A DNA stretch of 64,000 bases from Bacteroidota bacterium (GTDB taxonomy: Bacteria; Bacteroidota; Ignavibacteria; Ignavibacteriales; Melioribacteraceae). The DNA is taken from contig JAHISV010000007.1 of NCBI GenBank assembly GCA_018818065.1, positions 1 to 64,000 on the forward strand, in the 5' to 3' direction. Every line of letters starts with the position of its first letter. Position 1 is the stretch's first letter. A program made the position numbers and the translations under genes. The notes beneath the pieces were generated by a model. That model was not told the DNA's origin, did not search any database, and was given only the letters and a program-made list of their open reading frames with translations. Positions 43,460 to 52,151 of the stretch are shown here, piece after piece.

Positions 43460-45088
43460 CTATTCATTCATATAGGGGTATTTATAATCTGTTGCAGGTA
43501 CAAAAGTCTCCTTAATAGTTCTGGGACTCACCCAACGAACTAAATTAAACTCACCCCCTGCTTTGTCATTTGTTCCTGATCCTCTTGAACCGCCAAAAGG
43601 TTGCAACCCAACAATAGCCCCTGTAGGCTTATCATTGATGTAGAAGTTGCCGGCTGCATAACGAAGTTTTTCACATATAAGCGAGGCTGCTATTCTATCC
43701 TGTGCAAATACAGAACCTGTTAATCCATAAGGTGACGTTGAATCACAAAGATCAAGTGCCTTTTCCAGTTCATTATCTTCATAGACAAATACGGTTAATA
43801 CAGGACCAAAGATTTCTTCTTCCATTGTCTTGAAATGGTGGTCAACAGTTTCAATAATTGTTGGTCGAATAAAGTAACCCTGGGAGTTATCATATTCACC
43901 TCCGGTAATAATTTTAGCATCCGGAGAATTTTTTGCGTAGTCAATGTATCCTGTTATGGTATTGAAAGCATTATTATCAATAACCGCATTCATAAAATTA
44001 TTAGAATCTGTTACATCACCAACTCTAATGTCATTGGTAAGATCAACGAGTATTTCTTTTATTTCACCCCACAGAGATTTTGGGACATACATTCTTGAAG
44101 CAGCAGAACACTTCTGTCCCTGGTATTCAAAAGCCCCCTTCAACGCATTAACGGCAACTTCATGCACACTTGCTGATGAATGAACAAAAATAAAATTTTT
44201 CCCTCCTGTTTCTCCAACAAGCCGAGGGTACGATTTGTAGTTAGGCATATTGTTGCTTACCTGCGCCCATAGGTTATTAAAAGTATTGTTCGAACCTGTA
44301 AAGTGTAATCCTGCCAAATCAGAAGAGCTCATTACATTATTACCAATTATAGATCCCTTACCAGGAACAAAGTTTATGACACCTTCCGGCACACCAGCCT
44401 CCATAAAAATTTTCATCAGGTAGTAATTTGACAGAATTGAAGAAGAAGCCGGTTTCCATATCGTTGTATTACCCATCATTACTGGTGCCATATTGAGATT
44501 GCTGGCTATGGAGGTAAAATTGAAGGGACTAACCGCGAATACGAAACCTTCAAGGGCACGGAATTCCATGCGGTTTAGTTGATTAAACGCAGATTTAGGT
44601 TGTTGCTCATAAATTTTCCCGGCAAATGAAACATTATACTTTAGAAAATCTATTGTCTCGCAGACAGCGTCAATTTCAGACTGGTAAATATTCTTACTCT
44701 GACCTAGCATAGTTGAAGCATTCATAACCTGACGATACTTGGCACCAATAAGCTCTGCCGCTTTTAATAAAATTGATGCTCTGATAGTCCATGTCAGGTT
44801 CCCCCACTCCTTACCTGCTTTAATTGCTGCCTCAACAGCCATCTTCACTTCTTTTTCCCCGGCTTTGTGGTATTGCCCTAATTCGTGTGAGTGATTATGG
44901 GGCATTGTTATCTTTTCTGTATCACCTGTCCGTATTTCCTTACCACCAATTATAAGAGGTACATCCACAGGATTACTACTTTGATTTTCCAGTTCCTTCT
45001 GAAGATCCATTCTTTCGGTAGAATTTTTGAAATAATTTAATACCGGTTCATTTTCCGGAACCGGGAAATTATAAACTGCATTGTTCAT
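43460..45088 (-). CDS. pruA: L-glutamate gamma-semialdehyde dehydrogenase (ALDH4 type)
   Basis: 542 residues, the second step of proline catabolism: glutamate semialdehyde to glutamate with NAD+. The N-terminus (PVPENEPVLNYF) and IIGGKEIRTGDTEKITMPHN match eukaryote-like P5C dehydrogenases. GAFEYQGQKCSAASRMYVP carries the catalytic Cys near 326. The proline dehydrogenase domain found in PutA is absent, so PutB must be separate. GAGGGA precedes the ATG. It forms a probable operon with the ALDH7 gene. Confidence 0.92.
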   Translation of the reverse strand: MNNAVYNFPVPENEPVLNYFKNSTERMDLQKELENQSSNPVDVPLIIGGKEIRTGDTEKITMPHNHSHELGQYHKAGEKEVKMAVEAAIKAGKEWGNLTWTIRASILLKAAELIGAKYRQVMNASTMLGQSKNIYQSEIDAVCETIDFLKYNVSFAGKIYEQQPKSAFNQLNRMEFRALEGFVFAVSPFNFTSIASNLNMAPVMMGNTTIWKPASSSILSNYYLMKIFMEAGVPEGVINFVPGKGSIIGNNVMSSSDLAGLHFTGSNNTFNNLWAQVSNNMPNYKSYPRLVGETGGKNFIFVHSSASVHEVAVNALKGAFEYQGQKCSAASRMYVPKSLWGEIKEILVDLTNDIRVGDVTDSNNFMNAVIDNNAFNTITGYIDYAKNSPDAKIITGGEYDNSQGYFIRPTIIETVDHHFKTMEEEIFGPVLTVFVYEDNELEKALDLCDSTSPYGLTGSVFAQDRIAASLICEKLRYAAGNFYINDKPTGAIVGLQPFGGSRGSGTNDKAGGEFNLVRWVSPRTIKETFVPATDYKYPYMNE

Positions 45089-45199
45089 TTTTCCCTCAAT
45101 ATGTATTTACATGTTAGTCGTGTTGCATATTTTTGCAACTCGCTCCCAAACATATAAAATTTTAAGGTGGTTTGAAAATACTTAAGTTAAAAAAGGATT

Positions 45200-45562
45200 T
45201 TAATGCAGGTCTTTTAAAGCTTTTTCAGAACTTTTTTGGAAGAGTTCGTCATGCAGTGCATGGAATTGTGAAAAGATTTTAACTATGATCTTCCCTTCTT
45301 CTGTTAAGGTTGTGTACCCTCCGTCCAACCCGCCTCTCACCCGGTTTATAAGAGAAAAGCCTAATTTGTCTTCAATTTTTTTTAAGTTATCCCAGGTTTT
45401 GCGATAACTAAGATTAAGTTTTTCCATAGCACCCTTAAGTGAACCAGTTTCTTCAACAGCTTGGAGAAGCTTCCATTTTCCATCGCCCAGAATGTTTTCG
45501 CCATCTTCGGTTTCAAGCCATAACTTATAGTTGAATCTTAGTTTTTCAAGTTTCTCTTCCAC
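45200..45562 (-). CDS. ModE-type winged-helix regulator, DNA-binding domain only
   Basis: 120 residues matching the N-terminal LysR-like winged helix of ModE: LLQAVEETGSLKGAMEKLNLSYRKTWD, then INRVRGGLDGGYTTLTEEGK. The molybdate-binding Di-MOP domains of full ModE are missing, as in the short stand-alone family. Likely a small repressor. Its target is unknown, although molybdenum or cofactor genes are not nearby. GTG start. It lies 111 bp upstream of pruA. Confidence 0.85.
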   Translation of the reverse strand: MEEKLEKLRFNYKLWLETEDGENILGDGKWKLLQAVEETGSLKGAMEKLNLSYRKTWDNLKKIEDKLGFSLINRVRGGLDGGYTTLTEEGKIIVKIFSQFHALHDELFQKSSEKALKDLH

Positions 45563-45634
45563 AACACTTTCTCAGCTAAATAAATGATAAAAAAAATTAT
45601 TGAATTCAAGATCACTTTTCAAGAGGAATGTTAT

Positions 45635-45982
45635 TTAGTAAACATCCTTTTCAACCTCTATTTTCTCTTTCGAGCGGAGGACAATGACGGTTTCTAGACC
45701 CATCTCACTTTCTAATTTCACAACTTTTAGTTCGTACCCTTCAAATCCATCGTAGATATGAGATACTCCATCTCTAAGTGTAAAAGTGATTTCATCCATA
45801 GCAGTCACTACTTCAACCACTTCTGCGGGCCAGTTTTCTCCGAACCTTCCAAGAAAGAGAAATCCCTCCTCATTCTGATCGTCTATAAAATCGCCATAGG
45901 AATCAAACTCTTTTCCGACTTCACTACATGACATGAGGAAGAAGAATATCGAGAACAAAATTATATATCTTAAAATCTTCAT
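45635..45982 (-). CDS. Small lipoprotein of unknown function
   Basis: 115 residues. Signal peptide and lipobox FLMSCSE. The mature part is acidic and beta-rich (ITFTLRDGVSHIYDGFEGYE). No family was recognised. It lies just after the two membrane-protein genes in the same direction and may be co-transcribed with them. Confidence 0.6.
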   Translation of the reverse strand: MKILRYIILFSIFFFLMSCSEVGKEFDSYGDFIDDQNEEGFLFLGRFGENWPAEVVEVVTAMDEITFTLRDGVSHIYDGFEGYELKVVKLESEMGLETVIVLRSKEKIEVEKDVY

Positions 45983-46045
45983 TTTCTACATCCTTCCAAT
46001 TTCATTTTTCCCTTAACTTCATTACCCGGCAAATGATTCAATCTA

Positions 46046-46516
46046 TCAGCCAATTCCCACATCAAGGATAAAATGCTTTTCTGCTATCTCCATGCCATCC
46101 AGGGATTCAATATATTTTTCAACAAGGTTCTGTGTAACTCCGGGTAAGATAATATCAAACTCCACTTCATGATCAACTTTTAAGTGGATATATAGAACTT
46201 CTCTTAATTTGTACAAATTATTTATTTTTATCCTATCGTAAGGGATCATGATTGGAGAAAAAAATGGGCTTTTACTGGTTACCCGCAAACCTGCCTCGGT
46301 AAAAGTAACCTTCATTCCCCCTTTGCCAGCCATTTCGAGCGTGCCGACCTTGCGTACAACTTTTTTTATGGAGTATATTGGTTCAGTGTATGGATCATTT
46401 GGGAAGTCATTTTTTAATTCATTCCACTTTGCTCCACGGGCAAGAGCCCACAGAATAGCAAGAAAAAAACCGCCAAATACAGCCAGGAACGCAAAAAGTA
46501 TTAAAAAGTCTTTCAT
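46046..46516 (-). CDS. Single-pass membrane protein of unknown function
   Basis: 156 residues with one N-terminal TM helix (about 5-28) and a cytoplasmic-looking beta-rich domain (GTLEMAGKGGMKVTFTEAGL, IMIPYDRIKINNLYKLREVL) resembling bacterial PH-like domains in layout only. No assigned family. It lies 38 bp after the larger membrane protein, probably in one operon. Confidence 0.65.
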   Translation of the reverse strand: MKDFLILFAFLAVFGGFFLAILWALARGAKWNELKNDFPNDPYTEPIYSIKKVVRKVGTLEMAGKGGMKVTFTEAGLRVTSKSPFFSPIMIPYDRIKINNLYKLREVLYIHLKVDHEVEFDIILPGVTQNLVEKYIESLDGMEIAEKHFILDVGIG

Positions 46517-46554
46517 TAAGAAATTACCTCAACTTCAAATTGGTGGTTCTTGCC

Positions 46555-47472
46555 TTAGGCATTCTGCCCATCATTCAGCATTTTTTTCTCTTTGGGAATG
46601 ATAGAGGATGATTTAATCATCGTGGGCAAGTTAGTTTCGAAGAATAAATTTACCAGTTTAATCATAACCCAGAACATGAGAAGTGGCAGAGCGATCACCT
46701 GAATAACAAACAACCCTAAATAAAGCCAGGTTAGCAGGACCAAATTGTCAATAATTCCCCCCAGGTTATCAACCACCGCTATCAGGGCGTCGCTGAATTG
46801 AATTGTCTTTTCGCTAAGGAATGCCGCACTGTTCGTGATGGTTTCCCATATCCCATCAGAATCGGGGAAGCTAAAATCCTTAAAGGTATCAAGCTCCTGT
46901 GAATATAATTCTAATCTATTAGTTGCCTCACCAATCTTCGGTTCAAAATAACCACCGTATAATATGTCATTTACCACAGAAGAAAAAGGTAAGAGAAACC
47001 GGAAGATCAAAAGTAATAAGCTCATCCGAATAAGAAATTTTGATATTCTCCCTATTCTCTTTTCATCGAACCATAAAAGAATTGCTAAAACAATAATTAA
47101 GATGGCAAGAAGTTTTGGGACAAAAGTTATTCCAATTTCGAAAATAACTCTTTGAATACCAAGGGATGCGATTGAGGTAACTAAAACATCAGATAACCTT
47201 TCTGTCATATCATCAACAGGGTCGAGTATCTGCCCGATTGCAAGTGACAGACCGAAACCAGCAGGCTCCATTGTAATATCAGATTCCTTAATTACAGATA
47301 CTGACGAATTAATAATAACCGTCGTTCCATAGGCGAGTGCAGCTTTTTCCATGGCGGTTGAAAAATATTCATCAGCGTTATTATCAAAATATGGTAAAGG
47401 AATATTGGGTACTATGAACAATATTAGGGCAAGAAGTAATCCAACGACCGATTTGATCAATTTCTCTTTCAT
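46555..47472 (-). CDS. Multi-pass membrane protein of unknown function
   Basis: 305 residues. One N-terminal TM, a periplasmic region of about 85 residues, and four further TM helices (about 107-155 and 232-275). No recognisable catalytic motif or family. It is the first gene of the 47472-to-45635 minus-strand group and divergent from the TIGR03546/TIGR03545 pair. Confidence 0.65.
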   Translation of the reverse strand: MKEKLIKSVVGLLLALILFIVPNIPLPYFDNNADEYFSTAMEKAALAYGTTVIINSSVSVIKESDITMEPAGFGLSLAIGQILDPVDDMTERLSDVLVTSIASLGIQRVIFEIGITFVPKLLAILIIVLAILLWFDEKRIGRISKFLIRMSLLLLIFRFLLPFSSVVNDILYGGYFEPKIGEATNRLELYSQELDTFKDFSFPDSDGIWETITNSAAFLSEKTIQFSDALIAVVDNLGGIIDNLVLLTWLYLGLFVIQVIALPLLMFWVMIKLVNLFFETNLPTMIKSSSIIPKEKKMLNDGQNA

Positions 47473-47619
47473 ACTTCACCGTGGAAAAGTTAACAATTCA
47501 TTTTCTGCTTTCAGGATTAATGGATTGAATATAAGAAAAAATCCGATAACGAAATACCCTATTGAAACTTGGGATCATTTAATCTATCTTAACCACTATC
47601 CCAAAACTACAACGAGTAA

Positions 47620-48153
47620 ATGATGATCTGGCTTAAAATTCTTAAAGACTTGATAGCAATTTTACGTGAAGGGCAAACACCCAAACAAATCGCCTGGGGA
47701 TTCGCACTTGGCGTTCTCGTGGGACTCTCACCAACCTTTACTCTGCAGGGAATTCTCATCTGGCTTATAATTCTATTTATTGATGTTAACCTCGCGGCGG
47801 CAGTCTTAAGTTTTACGCTCTTCAGTCTCTTCGCATATATATTCGATCCATTATTCCATTCACTTGGGTTTTGGATACTTACACAAATTGACCCTTTATA
47901 CGGAACATACACAACTATCTATAACATGCCCCTTGCCCCCTTTACAAAGTTTAACAATACTGTAGTTATGGGGAGCTTTGTCGTGGCACTGATACTAATG
48001 CTGCCCGTATATTTTGGAATGAAGCACCTCATTATAAAATACCGTGAAAAAATTTACAGTAAGTTGAAAAACAAAAAATGGTTTAAGGTGGTTAAAAACA
48101 GCCTGATAGTAAGATACTACGAAAAGGTAAGAGATCTGGGAGGTTTGAGATGA
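47620..48153 (+). CDS. TIGR03546-family membrane protein
   Basis: 177 residues and about four TM helices. It resembles the TIGR03546 family (related to DUF2062), with GQTPKQIAWGFALGVLVGLS near the start and a basic C-terminus. TIGR03546 proteins are known to occur beside TIGR03545 proteins, as here: the stop codon overlaps the next start as ATGA. Function unknown, presumably in envelope biogenesis. Confidence 0.8.
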   Translation: MMIWLKILKDLIAILREGQTPKQIAWGFALGVLVGLSPTFTLQGILIWLIILFIDVNLAAAVLSFTLFSLFAYIFDPLFHSLGFWILTQIDPLYGTYTTIYNMPLAPFTKFNNTVVMGSFVVALILMLPVYFGMKHLIIKYREKIYSKLKNKKWFKVVKNSLIVRYYEKVRDLGGLR

Positions 48154-50006
48154 GAAAGAATTTCGTATTAGTTGTACTCGTGCCTTTAGTCTTAGTCCTA
48201 ACAGTTGTCTGGATATTCCACAACCAGTGGATTGAGAGCGGACTTGAATACTCCGCCGAGGAAATTGTAGGGGCAAAAGTTGAAATTGATAATCTTAATC
48301 TTACCCTTGATCCTATCGGGATTGAGTTTACAAGAATGCAGGTTGGCAACCCGAACGATCCATGGGAAAACCTTATTGAAACAGATTCTGTAAAGTTCGA
48401 AATGGACGCTGCCCAACTAATCCGTGGTAAATATATAATTGAAGAAATAGCCATCCATAACGTTTCAATAGGAACCAAACGCACCACCGATGGCAGCCTG
48501 CCAATGGAGAGAAGAGACCGGGCAATATTGGCGGGTGATAAATTTACCTTTGCTGGTCTTGCTGATCAGGCACTTAGCAATCTTGTTACAACCACTCCCC
48601 TTTTTGATCTGGCAAAATTGAAGGACGGATTTAACCCTGATAGTTTAATTAAAATTCTTGATGTAAAATCCCTACAGCATCTCGATACCCTAAAATCCGG
48701 GATTAACAATATTGAAGCGGATTGGAAAGGACTTAGCACCGATTTCGAATCCTCTAAAGCAAAAGTACTTGATTTAAAAGAGCGCATAACAAAAATTAAT
48801 GTTAATGAATTAAAGGATGTTACGAGCATCACCAATGCACTGGTAACTGTCGATCAGGCGGTTGGCACCGTAAACGAGTTAAAGGACTTAGTTACGAGCA
48901 AGTCTAAAACCATTAAGAGTGATCTTACGTCTCTTACAAATTCAATTGCCATGATTGATGACATTGTGAAAAGTGATTTTGGCAAGCTTAAGGATATGGC
49001 AAGGCTCCCAAGTTTTAATTCCGATGGTATGGCTAAGATGCTCGTCGGGACAGAGATGTACAAACGCGCCATGAATTATATGAGCTACCTTGACGCCACA
49101 AGAGCCAACATACAAGAATATACACCTAAGCCTGAAAAGGAAGAAGTCCCGCGTATGAAGGGACAGGATATTTCATTCCCGGCCGATGAGGGCTTTCCGA
49201 AACTATGGGTTAAGAAAGTTCTTATAACAGCCAATTCCGATAAGTATATTGAAACCGGGCTCTTTAATGCATCCGGCGTACTTACCAATTATTCTGATAA
49301 TCAGAAAATTACAGGCGAACCATTCGCCATAATGCTGGATAGTAAATTTAAGGATCTGAGATCTCTAAAAGTCTCAGGAATTATTGATCGAAGAAAAGAT
49401 ACTCCCACAGATACTTACGATATTAAACTGGCGGGAGTTCCACTTTCTGACTTTACACTTGGCAGTTCCAACTTTCTTCCATCAAAGATTAAAACTGCCA
49501 TCATGAATACGGAAGTGAAGCTGAGTGTACCGGGCAACAGTATTGATGCAGAATTAAAACTAAATCTCGCAAACCTCGAGCTGCTTTTCGAGAATGATCC
49601 CAAAAACATGGTTGAAGATATTGTTCACAGGATTCTTATGGGTTTAAGAGGACTTGACATCGGCATGAGAATGTGGAATACTGACGGCTATTTTAAGTTT
49701 GCCTTAACAACCAACCTTGATAACATGATTGCCACTGAGATTCAAAAAATCCTTGGTGAAGAAATTACAAAGTTACAGAATCAGTTAAGGGCAAAGTTTG
49801 ATGCCATGGTAATGCCGCAAATTAACAAGTACAGAGCCGAATACGAAAACAAACTTGCAGGTATAACCGACCAGCTGGGCGGATACGAAATTTTACTTTC
49901 CGATAACCTTGGATTGGTTGATGGGAAAAAGAAAGAGCTTGAAGAAAGACTTGAAAAAGCCAAGAAAGGATTTCTTGAGGATAAGTTGAAGGGTTTGTTT
50001 AAGTAG
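48150..50006 (+). CDS. TIGR03545-family AsmA-like envelope protein
   Basis: 618 residues. One N-terminal TM helix (about 4-24), then a large beta-rich region starting EYSAEEIVGAKVEIDNLNL, like the AsmA/DUF748 start, and long coiled-coil stretches around residues 170-300 and 550-615. It matches the TIGR03545 family seen with TIGR03546. The 4-nt overlap with its partner implies translational coupling. A role in bridging or transporting lipids across the envelope is an inference from the AsmA-like start. Confidence 0.8.
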   Translation: MRKNFVLVVLVPLVLVLTVVWIFHNQWIESGLEYSAEEIVGAKVEIDNLNLTLDPIGIEFTRMQVGNPNDPWENLIETDSVKFEMDAAQLIRGKYIIEEIAIHNVSIGTKRTTDGSLPMERRDRAILAGDKFTFAGLADQALSNLVTTTPLFDLAKLKDGFNPDSLIKILDVKSLQHLDTLKSGINNIEADWKGLSTDFESSKAKVLDLKERITKINVNELKDVTSITNALVTVDQAVGTVNELKDLVTSKSKTIKSDLTSLTNSIAMIDDIVKSDFGKLKDMARLPSFNSDGMAKMLVGTEMYKRAMNYMSYLDATRANIQEYTPKPEKEEVPRMKGQDISFPADEGFPKLWVKKVLITANSDKYIETGLFNASGVLTNYSDNQKITGEPFAIMLDSKFKDLRSLKVSGIIDRRKDTPTDTYDIKLAGVPLSDFTLGSSNFLPSKIKTAIMNTEVKLSVPGNSIDAELKLNLANLELLFENDPKNMVEDIVHRILMGLRGLDIGMRMWNTDGYFKFALTTNLDNMIATEIQKILGEEITKLQNQLRAKFDAMVMPQINKYRAEYENKLAGITDQLGGYEILLSDNLGLVDGKKKELEERLEKAKKGFLEDKLKGLFK

Positions 50007-50118
50007 AATGACTCCCCGATAGAACGCAGACTTTCATGATTATCATGATTTGACATGATAAGAAAAAAAAATACAAGCGAGTGGGAATGTTAAGGGATTA
50101 ACCTCCCCGCGTTATCTT

Positions 50119-50712
50119 TTACTCAATTGTTATATCGTCGAACCATGCCTTACCGCCAATATTTTGAGGTGTAGAAATTCCAGCTCTGATACGCAATTCG
50201 GCAGTCCCTTCAGGAACAGTGATAACCGTTTTTACCATAGTCCAGTCTTTGGTACCAAGAACAGGACATTCAATTTCTGTTGTGAATAATTTTATAAAAT
50301 TGTTATTATCACCCCAGCATTGAACAACAATAAAAGCTGAGCCATTAAGATCCTGAGCTTTTACCCAGCCTGTAAGTGTATAAGTATCGCCAACCTCGAA
50401 ACCAGGAATAGTCCTGGTCCAATTGTATGCAATCCTGTCTTCAATGTGCGTTGAGTCGATAGCTATTGAAACGGAATATGAGCCGCTATGTTTTTCCGTA
50501 GAGTCCCAGACAAATTCTACCATGTCTTTAGTATTAGGTAGTCTTGTTGCATACCAGCCATCAGGTTCAAAAAACATAGCTGACTTTAGTTCAAACCCGC
50601 CATTAATATCAGTTGCAATTTTCTTTCCACCGCAACTGCATAAAAGTAAAATAATAGTAAACAAGAAAGCATTTACCATAATGATTGAGAAAATAGATTT
50701 TTTGTCTTTCAT
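50119..50712 (-). CDS. Lipoprotein with CBM-like jelly-roll domain
   Basis: 197 residues. Lipobox LLCSCGG and one beta-sandwich of the CBM4/9/galactose-binding-like type: GGFELKSAMFFEPDGWYATR, HSGSYSVSIAIDS, YTLTGWVKAQDLNGSAFI and the end GGKAWFDDITIE. It likely binds a polysaccharide or glycoprotein at the cell surface. No catalytic partner is adjacent. Confidence 0.8.
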   Translation of the reverse strand: MKDKKSIFSIIMVNAFLFTIILLLCSCGGKKIATDINGGFELKSAMFFEPDGWYATRLPNTKDMVEFVWDSTEKHSGSYSVSIAIDSTHIEDRIAYNWTRTIPGFEVGDTYTLTGWVKAQDLNGSAFIVVQCWGDNNNFIKLFTTEIECPVLGTKDWTMVKTVITVPEGTAELRIRAGISTPQNIGGKAWFDDITIE

Positions 50713-50739
50713 AATTTTTTATTCCCTTATACTTTTGTC

Positions 50740-50760
50740 ATGCTGAACTCGTTTCAGCAT
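50740..50760. repeat. Short palindrome, dispersed-repeat type
   Basis: ATGCTGAA-CTCGT-TTCAGCAT, a perfect 8-bp stem with a 5-nt loop between two minus-strand genes. Sequences of the form GTCATGCTGAACTCGTTTCAG are common intergenic repeats in Bacteroidota. Not a clear terminator, since no T-tract follows. Confidence 0.4.
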
Positions 50761-50800
50761 CTGCATTTCGAAAGGAGTTAAAGAAGGACAAAACCTTTCT

Positions 50801-51163
50801 TTACTCTGTCTTCAAACTAAACGACTCTTTAACAAACTTTTCTACCAGTTTCAATTTCACTTCTTCCCCATTATAGATTTTTAAATGTCTCCTGAATTTA
50901 CCCGACCCTTCCAGAAAGCTATTTTTATCCGTCAGGAGATGACCAAGATCGAACTCAACTGATATATGTTTTTTTCGTAAGAATAATCCACAGAACATGC
51001 GTCCCGGTTTTGCATAAATAATACCGCCATACATCACCTTCTCCTCGCATTCAGGAGCAATCGCCAGAATCATTTTTCTTATAGAACGAATTAATACCGC
51101 TAATTCCGGATTAAGGATTTCGAATTCTTCGAGCAGAGTTTCTATGGTTTTGTTTTGTTTCAT
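50801..51163 (-). CDS. DUF1801-family protein
   Basis: 120 residues of the DUF1801 (YdhG/iron-chaperone-like) fold. ECEEKVMYGGIIYA and FCGLFLRKKHISVEFDLGHLL match the family's central strands, and GKFRRHLKIYNGEEVK the C-terminal helix. It lies directly downstream of the attC-like site at 51200-51361, so it may be a cassette gene, with the start 37 nt after the GTTGGGC motif. Confidence 0.75.
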   Translation of the reverse strand: MKQNKTIETLLEEFEILNPELAVLIRSIRKMILAIAPECEEKVMYGGIIYAKPGRMFCGLFLRKKHISVEFDLGHLLTDKNSFLEGSGKFRRHLKIYNGEEVKLKLVEKFVKESFSLKTE

Positions 51164-51199
51164 TTTTTTTTATTGTAACGTTGTTGTGCCTAAGCAGAA

Positions 51200-51361
51200 G
51201 CCCAACACAACAATGCCACTTTTATTAATTAACTTTTTAATTAGAACAAAACTTTCATACATAAACTATGTTAAACAACAAAAACGATACGGAACTACAA
51301 ACTTTTGAACTGCATAAATGCCAAATGCGAAAACGCTTTCTGTTTGAGGCACTGGTTAGGC
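51200..51361 (-). other. attC-like recombination site A (putative)
   Basis: On the minus strand GCCTAAC (51361-51355, fits RYYYAAC) is followed by CA and GTGCC. At the other end GGCAT, six bases and GTTGGGC (51206-51200, fits GTTRRRY) appear. The first core contains the stop codon of the DUF5677-like gene, and a new gene starts shortly after the second core, as in integron cassettes. At 162 bp it is longer than usual. No integrase is in the window. Confidence 0.35.
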
Positions 51362-52150
51362 TGTTTTGTTAAACTCATCGATAATAAAATCAATTCTTCT
51401 AAGTGATCCAGAATATTGCTTTTTATCTAATTCAGCTAATAACAAATACAGTAATTGTTTCAAATTATTTGCTGTAATAAATGTTAATTGGCAAATATTC
51501 AGTAATTCCTTGTTTCTTTTATTTTCATTGCCAAAATATGTGAGATATTTATCAGCTAGAGGACCACCATGAACATATGAAGATAAATCTCCATAGTTTG
51601 GTATGATTTTGTCAAGCCAACCATAATTTGAATTTGCCTCAGCAATAGATTCTTTTATAAAGGAAACAATATTCCTATAATTGAATTGTTTTGCTTTTTG
51701 AATAATCTCTTTTTTAGAAAAACTTTTTAATTCTGGTTTTTTTTCAATAATAACTTCATATAGTTTGTCTTCATTTTCAGGAGTGAGTATTTGCCAACTA
51801 TCTAACCAGGATTTACCGATAATAATTGATTCAGAAAAATCACAATATTGGTAATATTCAACTCCTACATTATCATTTTGTTCTTTAGTATTCCTAATGA
51901 AAATAAACATATATTTAAGATGGTGTTCAATCAATGAGCGAAATAATATGTTTGCACTATATGGATCATCGTTCTCACATATATCAAAGATTGCATTTTT
52001 GATAAAATTAGTTTTCGTTATGAACATTGTATAAGCTTTGCCAACATTTGAAAGACCAACTTTCGAAAATGTTGATATAGCAGTATGAAAATTAATTTGC
52101 ATGACTTCAAATATTTCGTCGTCTAGATCTCGAATGTTTTCTAATGTCAT
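51356..52150 (-). CDS. DUF5677-like helical protein, partner of Shedu
   Basis: 264 residues, nearly all helical. A central ILFRSLIEHHLKYMFIFIRN and a later DLSSYVHGGPLADKYL match the R-x-L-x-E...(Y/E)xH pattern of DUF5677-like proteins. It starts 2 nt after the stop codon of the Shedu-like gene, so the two form a translationally coupled unit. A similar pattern is seen in the gene at 53332-54156. Function unknown. Possibly a regulator or effector of the nuclease. Confidence 0.7.
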   Translation of the reverse strand: MTLENIRDLDDEIFEVMQINFHTAISTFSKVGLSNVGKAYTMFITKTNFIKNAIFDICENDDPYSANILFRSLIEHHLKYMFIFIRNTKEQNDNVGVEYYQYCDFSESIIIGKSWLDSWQILTPENEDKLYEVIIEKKPELKSFSKKEIIQKAKQFNYRNIVSFIKESIAEANSNYGWLDKIIPNYGDLSSYVHGGPLADKYLTYFGNENKRNKELLNICQLTFITANNLKQLLYLLLAELDKKQYSGSLRRIDFIIDEFNKTA

Positions 52151-52151
52151 A

